64,000 nt of DNA. Origin: Amia ocellicauda. Its lineage: Eukaryota; Chordata; Actinopteri; Amiiformes; Amiidae. The stretch covers positions 3,992,501 to 4,056,500 of the forward strand of contig NC_089855.1 of the NCBI RefSeq assembly GCF_036373705.1, written 5' to 3'. Shown here one piece after another: positions 58,262 through 64,000 of the stretch; position 1 is the first letter of the stretch; every line of letters begins with the position of its first letter. A program made the translations under genes and the position numbers. A model generated the notes under the pieces. It was not told the origin of the DNA and searched no databases. It saw nothing but the letters and a program-made list of their open reading frames with translations.

Positions 58262-59224
58262 ATGACTGATGCAAACTACACAGGATCAATGGTCAGTGAA
58301 TTTGTTATTGTTGGTTTCCCTGGACTGCAGGACAGAGAGAGCAAGGCCATCCTGTTTGCTGTGTTCCTGACAGTCTACCTCCTCATTTTACTGGGGAATC
58401 TTCTGCTTATTTGCATACTGGCAGCAGACAGAAGCTTGCACACCCCCATGTACTTGACAATATCTAGTCTGGCCATTATTGATATCACCATTTGTACAAC
58501 ACTTGTACCTACTATGCTAGCTGTCTTGAGTTCTACTACTTACACTGTCTCCTTCTCAGCATGCTTTACCCAGACCTATTTCTTTATGACTCTGCCATCT
58601 ATAGAAAGCTTTATCTTGCTGCTCATGGCTTATGATAGATATGTGGCCATCTGCCACCCACTCCACTACCCAGCCAGGATGACGGTTAGGTTCACTTTGC
58701 AACTCATAGTTGTTTGTTGGCTGGGAGGGTTCCTGTGCCCAGTCCTTGTGTTTAGTCTGGCATTCACAAAGCGGTTCTGTGGACCCAATAGAGTCCTGCA
58801 ATGCTTCTGTGATTATTCAGGAGTGCTACGACTGGCCTGTGAAGATGTTCGCTCAATCAGCTATGTTAGCTTATTTGTTGTGTTGAGTATTCTTCTCATC
58901 CCTCTGTTTTTCATTGTGCTGTCCTATGTGAAGATCCTTCTGTCAGTATTGCATATCTCCAGCTCAGCGGGAAGAGCCAAGGCTGTGTCCACCTGCAGCT
59001 CACACCTGCTGGTCATCTCTGTGTTCTATTTCACTTCCGCAGGAGTCTATATCTCCTACAGGATTCCTGGGACCTCAGTGGACATACGTGGTATGGGGTC
59101 TGTGATTATGATTGTCTTCCCTGCCCTCATGAATCCGATCATCTACTGCTTGAGGACTAAAGAGATCAGGGACAGCTTGGTGAAAACCCTGAAAAATAGC
59201 AAAATCTTCCCAGGTAGCAAGTAA
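58262..59224 (+). CDS. Olfactory receptor OR5, 320 aa, intact
   Basis: Odorant GPCR on the opposite strand from the other four. MTDANYTGSMVSEF has the N5 sequon. VGFPGLQDRESKA, LLGN, HTPMYLTI, SFSACFTQTYF and AYDRYVAICHPLHYP follow. FCGPNR/CFCDYSG, KAVSTCSSHLLVISVFYF and MNPIIYCLRTKEIR are complete. The cytoplasmic tail ends NSKIFPGSK. Within the downstream part of loop 2 it reads ACEDVRSIS where the paralogues have ACGDVLSIS. The start at 58262 is the aligned Met. The in-frame Met at 58241 lies before the splice acceptor. It has an intact TATA box and splice donor, so it and OR1 are the best candidates for expression. Confidence 0.93.
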   Translation: MTDANYTGSMVSEFVIVGFPGLQDRESKAILFAVFLTVYLLILLGNLLLICILAADRSLHTPMYLTISSLAIIDITICTTLVPTMLAVLSSTTYTVSFSACFTQTYFFMTLPSIESFILLLMAYDRYVAICHPLHYPARMTVRFTLQLIVVCWLGGFLCPVLVFSLAFTKRFCGPNRVLQCFCDYSGVLRLACEDVRSISYVSLFVVLSILLIPLFFIVLSYVKILLSVLHISSSAGRAKAVSTCSSHLLVISVFYFTSAGVYISYRIPGTSVDIRGMGSVIMIVFPALMNPIIYCLRTKEIRDSLVKTLKNSKIFPGSK

Positions 59225-59989
59225 AAGGTTTCAGGCCCCATGTGATGTGTGCTACAGAAGATGATGCTTTCCTAATTTATTGGTACTGGACGGGTTTACA
59301 TGAGACATATATGGGATATTTTAAATATATTTTTGTGCGTTTGTGTCACGGGAGGTGATTGGGGTAATTGTTATTAATCACTTAATTCTGTGTTTTTTTA
59401 TACAGTTGTGTCTTCTTTTAATTAGTATTTTTTGTTCCATGTTGTTTTTAACAAGTGGTTTATCTATATACGGGTTCTCTTTTAATTTTGTTATATATTT
59501 GGATTGAATGCCAAGTGTTAATTAATCCCTGTTTCTATTTATTAGAAACTTCATTATTGTTGACTATCCTTGCCATCAAGAAGGTGTGGATTTTTGTCTT
59601 GTTATGGTGTGTGCGTGTGTAGATTTGAACGACTGAATGTGATTTTTATTCCCAAATCCATCCTGTACTTGCTCCAGGAGTAAAGAACCTGTTTGGGGAG
59701 GGATAAGGTGGCGATGATAATAAACTGGGATGGCATAGTCTGGGTTTTTAGTCAAGTGTCACTGCAACCTGTGACATAATCCCTATTGAAAATACATATC
59801 AGAACCCAACAATATATTTTGAAGATATAAAATATATAGATTACAGATTTAAACCTATTCCAAACATATCACAAAAATATCAAATTTGGTTGCAGAGAAA
59901 GTATGCACTGTTACATTATATTCCAGTATGTTTATTTCATATGAGCTGCTAAGGAAGCATATCAATAGTCCAAACATAAAGACAAGAGT
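59225..59989. other. OR5 3' flank
   Basis: The first about 90 bp resemble the 3' flank of OR3 (TGTGCTACAGAAGAT, TTTCCTAAT). 59335-59790 is a unique-looking insertion with two AATAAA-type signals. No further gene. Confidence 0.45.
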
Positions 59990-60358
59990 GGATCCCTTGA
60001 GACCGAGAAGCCCCATGAGACAGAAGGGAGCAGCTACAGCATGACATTTTAAAAATAGTTTTGGACCAGCATCGGCTCTTTGTATAAGAGATCAATTATT
60101 GTTCTAAGCTGATTCATGCCTATGAATTCCCTATGTATCTGTTGTGATCATTCTTTGCCATGATAATACTTCAAAAATAAAATTCTAACTAGACAAGCTG
60201 TATATTATTATTATGAGCAGTAACTGTAATAGTACAATAGTATTTTATTTTATTGCCCAGTTCTCCTACCACATCGACTAACTGACATTTACTCGACTGT
60301 GACACACTGTGGGTCTGAGCTGGACCTGTGAAGCAGTGCACCCAATTACCCACCATAA
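59990..60358. repeat. OR-unit downstream block, OR5 copy, inverted
   Basis: Reverse orientation of the block seen at 11690-12040 (AGCCCCATGAGACAGAAGGG, CACTGCTTCACAGGTCC reversed, CACCCAATTACCCACCATAA). Similarity ends at 60358, next to the BEL/Pao LTR. Confidence 0.6.
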
Positions 60359-60368
60359 CCTTAAAGCA

Positions 60369-60872
60369 TGTAGCTCACTTCACAACAACAAAAACACAGG
60401 TTGGTTCCTTGAAACGGGCGTTTAATTCTTTGGCTCGTCTTGTTTACGCCGTGAGAACTGTATTGGTAAATGAGCATAGTACAAACACATCAGAAAATCA
60501 TACAATACATAGTAAACAAGTAAACAAGATAGAAATGACACTTCCAATACATTGAACAAGTGAAACAAATACCTCGTTGGCTGCTTGTCATGAAAAGAGG
60601 TCCTTGAGTCCTTAGTTTCCGAAAATCATCTTTACTGTCCTTTTGACTTGCGACAGCAATAATTTCAAACTTAAATGCAACTTAGCAGAGCCTCGTGAGA
60701 CGTCCGCTCATCATCAGTCCATTGGGGGCGACTCATTATTTTGGAATTTCCGCTAAAGGGACACATTCTCGTGCCTTATGTTTTAAAAAGCTACAATTAC
60801 ATTAAATTATGGATTTAATTATTAATGAATTATGAAACAAATGCACAGACCATTTATACAACAGCACTTACA
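60369..60872 (-). mobile_element. BEL/Pao 3' LTR
   Basis: On the minus strand the LTR starts TGTAAGTGCTG at 60872, directly after a purine-rich GGTGGGAG tract. It has a TATA-like TATAAATGG near 60850 and ends GAGCTACA at 60369. It lies immediately downstream of the BEL pol gene. The 504-bp limits are inferred from the TG...CA ends and the tract. Confidence 0.6.
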
Positions 60873-60989
60873 CTCCCACCAAAAATTATTAATTTACTCG
60901 AAATGTGGGATTTTCCTTTTAACAAAGAATATGAAAAGAATTTGATAAATGTCTTTAGACCTAAATGAGTGTAGCTGTGTTGTGTATGT

Positions 60990-63900
60990 GACTTAATTGG
61001 CTTCAAGTAATGTAACTACCTTGTGAATAGGCCTTTCCAGATAAACTGATCTAGTCTGTGGTTTTCCCTTAACAAATGAAGTGTCACTGACTAGAAGCTT
61101 CACCTTTTGCACAAAGCCATCTGAACTAGGGTAAGCTCCTACCACTCTGGAAAGTTTCCATTAGTTTCTTTGAGCGCTGTCATCTTGTAGAATCACAATG
61201 TCGTCCACTTGTGAATTTTGAGATGTTTTCTGCCATTTTTGACGTTGTTGGAGATTCAGCAGATATTCACGTTTCCATCTTTGCCAGAATTCATTGGCCA
61301 AGAACTGCACACTTCTCCACCTTTTACATAGAGGTCTTCTTTTCTAAACTGTCCTGGAAGGGGCAGAATGATTGCAGATTTCATGGCCAGTAAGTGATTA
61401 GGAGTGAGTGGTTCTGGACTGGCAGGATCATGGAGATGTTCAGCACTCAGTGGTTTGCTGTTAATTATGGCCATTGTCTCAAAGAAATGTCCTCAGAGTT
61501 GTAGTGTCAAGTCTACTGGCATACTTGCCGAGCATGACAGTCAGAATGCTTCGGATTGTTTGAATCTGGCACTCCCAGACTCCACCCATGTGACTCGCTG
61601 AGGGAACATTCACTACAAATTCACAACTGATTGCTCGCAGACATTCTTGATCCATCCCTTTGAGCAGCTCAGAAAACTCTCTTCTAGCGCCCATGAAATT
61701 TGTTCCCTGATCGCATCTTAGTTGCCGTACAGGTCCTCTGATGGCTATGAACACTCGAAGTGCATTCATGAAAGCGTCTGTTGTCAGATCGTCTAGTGTC
61801 TCTATGTGTACGGCTCTAGAGCACAAGAAGGTAAACAGCAATCCATATCGTTTTAATTCCTTTCTTCCCTCTTTTACGATGAAGGGGCTGAAACAATCTA
61901 TACTACAGACTGTAAGGGGAGGGGATGTCTCGGTTCTCTCTTCCGGTAGATCTGCCATTCTTTGAACCTCAGTTGTTCTTCGGTATCTTCTACATTTCAC
62001 ACACTTGTAAATGTGTGAAGAGACCACGTTTCCGCATCCTAAGATCCATATTCCGTTTGCACGCAACTCATTCATGGTCATGCCTCTTCCTTGGTGGTAT
62101 ACACGCTCATGATGATGTTTAACGAGCAAAACTGACAAGTGAGATTTCTTTGTAAGTATTACAGGATGCTTTACGTCATGATGCAAGGTTGATTGAGACA
62201 GCCGTCCTCCTACCCTGAGAACACCATTCTCATCCAAAAAGGCATTTAACCAACGCAAATTGTTGTGCTTGTTCAGGGTTCTTTCCCTTTGGAGTTTGAT
62301 CCTTTGGATGTCTTCAGCGAAGGCTTCTTCTTGCACCAACTTGATAATGGTGATTTCCGCTTCTTTCTTCAAGACTAGTTGCTTCATTCGTCCTTAGCTG
62401 AACTCCCTTGAATTCTCTGATGAACCTCTTGAGCCTGGCGATAGCCTTCACTGCCCTGGACCAGTCGGAAAATTTAGTGAAGCGGTTCACCATTGAATTC
62501 ACCTCCTTTGTCTTGACTGTGCAAACATGGGCTTTCCGAAGCTCAGGATCGGTAATTTCTATTTCTATTTCTCCCATCGTTTCCTCTTTGTGTGGGAGAT
62601 TCCTCTGCCACAGGAAGTCAGGTCCCTTCAGCCAGTTAGACACTTTCAGCTGAATGGCACTCAGCCCTCTTGAGGCGTGGTCAGCAGGGTTGTTTTCAGA
62701 GCTGACATGTCGGCATTGTTCAGGGGTTCTACTGGATTTTATGCGTTGAATTCGGTTGGCTACGAAGGTGTGAAATCTCTTGGCATCGTTATTCACATAG
62801 CAGAATGTGCCCGGGAAGTTCTTCGTCCCAGCTTACCCTTTCCCTGCATAGCACCTGAAGAATCTGTTGTCAACTAGTAAGAAAGGGGCAACAAATCCTA
62901 ATGGATCGTAGACAGAGGCTACCATTGAGAGAACTCCTCTCCTTGTCAGTGGGTTTTTCTTGACAACAACCCTGAACGGGAATTCATCTGCTTCGACGCA
63001 CCACTGAACTCCAAGTGCTCGCTCGATGTGAAGTTCTCCTAAGGCCATGTCTAGATCTTTCGTTTCAGTACATTCTTTGGGCGGTATTGTGGCAATCATT
63101 TCTTTATTATTCGACACAAACTTGTTTAGTCGAAGATTTCCTGTTCTGCATAAGGCTCTTGCCTCCTTAACAAGATGTACAGCTTCAGCAGGTGACCACA
63201 CGCTTGTTAAGCAATCATTGATGTAAAAGCTTCTCTGGATAAACTTGATGGACTCTTCGCTGAACTTTCCATGGTCCTGAGATGCCAGATACTTGAATCC
63301 AAAGTTGGAGGAGCTTGGAATCCAGATTGCCTTCATCCCACCAGAGAAATCTCAGGTAGACTTGATGTTCCCTTGCGACATGAAATTGATGAAACATTCT
63401 TTCGACGTCGCACATTATGGCTATTGGACGTTTCCTAAATCGACACAGAACTCCAACTAATGTGTTGGTCAGGTCTGGACCAGTCAAAAGGTGATCGTTC
63501 AGAGAGGTTTCGTGGAAACGTGCTGAACAATCGAACACCACACGAATCTTTCCTGGTTTGTGAGGGTGGTAGACTCCGTGGTGCAGAATATACCATGCTG
63601 GTTGGTTATCCAGTTCAGATTTTGGAACCTTCTCAGCGTCCTTTCGGGCTAAAATGTCATTCATGAAATGGACATAATCCTCATGATACTGTTTTTCTCT
63701 CCTCATTTGCCGCTCCAACGAGATGAGTCAATGGACTGCAGATTGTTTATTGTCTGGGAGACTAGGTTTGTCTGTCTTGAAAGGAAGTGGAAGTTCATAG
63801 TGGCCATCTTCCTTCTGCCTTATACTTTCTCTCACTTTGGATAAGAAGAGCCTGTCTTCCTGAGAAACTGGGTTATCATCTGCACTGTGATCCATGAAGT

Positions 63901-64000
63901 CGAATTCAAGTGCCTTGATTACATCTGTTGGAATTTCCTTCACATGAGTTCTGCACACGAAAAGCACTTCTCTCTTTAGCTCAACTGATGGCTTCACTGC
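60990..64000 (-). mobile_element. BEL/Pao retrotransposon pol region, runs off window
   Basis: Minus strand, 5' part outside the window. The linker (63728-63997) precedes RT. RT has KIRVVFDCSARFHETSLNDH, LLTGPDLTNTLVGVL and IMCDVERMFHQFHV (63215-63718). After a frameshift comes SFYINDCLTSV (62833-63336), the active-site box, which reads Y-I-N-D instead of Y-V-D-D. RNase H is mostly deleted between 62833 and 62796, leaving HVSSENNPADHASRGL. Integrase and the DUF5641-type C-terminus follow. Frames change near 63330, 62815, 62350 and 61480. Confidence 0.85.
61479..62387 (-). pseudogene. BEL/Pao integrase, catalytic triad retained
   Basis: A 302-residue frame. The zinc-binding segment has HHERVYHQGRG and CVKCRRYR. 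The catalytic core has Asp in VCSIDCFSPF, Asp in LRCDQGTNFMGARREF and Glu in MGGVWECQIQTIRS. Normal integrase order and length. The DUF5641-like C-terminal domain continues in another frame (61256-61474, SPEPLTPNHLLAMKSAIILP). Upstream RT and RNase H are damaged, so the element is not autonomous. Confidence 0.82.

Overview
This 64 kb window comes from a vertebrate nuclear genome, almost certainly a ray-finned fish. It holds a cluster of closely related olfactory receptor (OR) genes buried in transposable elements. The fish assignment rests on four things: the single-exon OR family, L2 and CR1 LINEs, several Tc1 families with catalytic DDE domains, and the co-occurrence of DIRS, BEL/Pao, sushi-type Gypsy, PIF/Harbinger and hAT debris. 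The exact lineage (sturgeon/paddlefish, gar, bowfin or an early-branching teleost) cannot be settled from the sequence alone. No rRNA, tRNA, CRISPR array or prokaryotic operon was seen.

Gene content: five OR loci share one architecture. OR1 (13173-14135, minus), OR2 (24207-25169, minus), OR4 (45590-46552, minus) and OR5 (58262-59224, plus) each encode an intact 320-aa receptor in one coding exon. OR3 (30821-31766, minus) is a pseudogene with a 6-bp in-frame deletion and an 11-bp frameshifting deletion. About 0.5-2 kb upstream of each start lies a conserved promoter: a TATA box, a short non-coding first exon, and an exact 14-bp homeodomain-like motif 45-47 bp upstream of the TATA box. The first-exon splice donor is intact at OR1, OR3 and OR5. 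It is mutated at OR2 and deleted at OR4.

Layout: 1-13 kb is non-genic and holds an LTR candidate, two LTR solos, two L2 LINEs and foldback repeats. 13-19.4 kb is the OR1 unit, with a hAT-type element containing an L2, which contains a CR1. 19.4-24 kb holds two Tc1 elements and a candidate DNA element. 24-26.8 kb is the OR2 unit. 27-30.7 kb holds LTR and CR1 pieces. 30.8-34.3 kb is the OR3 unit, with a nearly complete Tc1 in its first intron. 34.8-38.6 kb is a hAT MITE in a Harbinger element next to a DIRS element that itself contains a CR1 tail. 39.6-44.9 kb is a TIR-bounded element of unknown type containing a Tc1, which contains a solo LTR. 45-48.2 kb is the OR4 unit. 48.5-56.2 kb holds hAT, sushi/Gypsy, Harbinger, L2 and Gypsy remnants. 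56.2-60.4 kb is the inverted OR5 unit. 60.4-64 kb is the 3' half of a BEL/Pao element running off the window.

The OR units are a segmental duplication series: promoter, coding exon, downstream blocks and even a foldback repeat recur at each locus. Several transposons can therefore be delimited by comparison with an empty paralogous site inside the same window. I found no convincing previously undescribed functional system. The best leads are the shared OR promoter module, the 408-bp identity tract between OR3 and OR5, and the unclassified TIR element.
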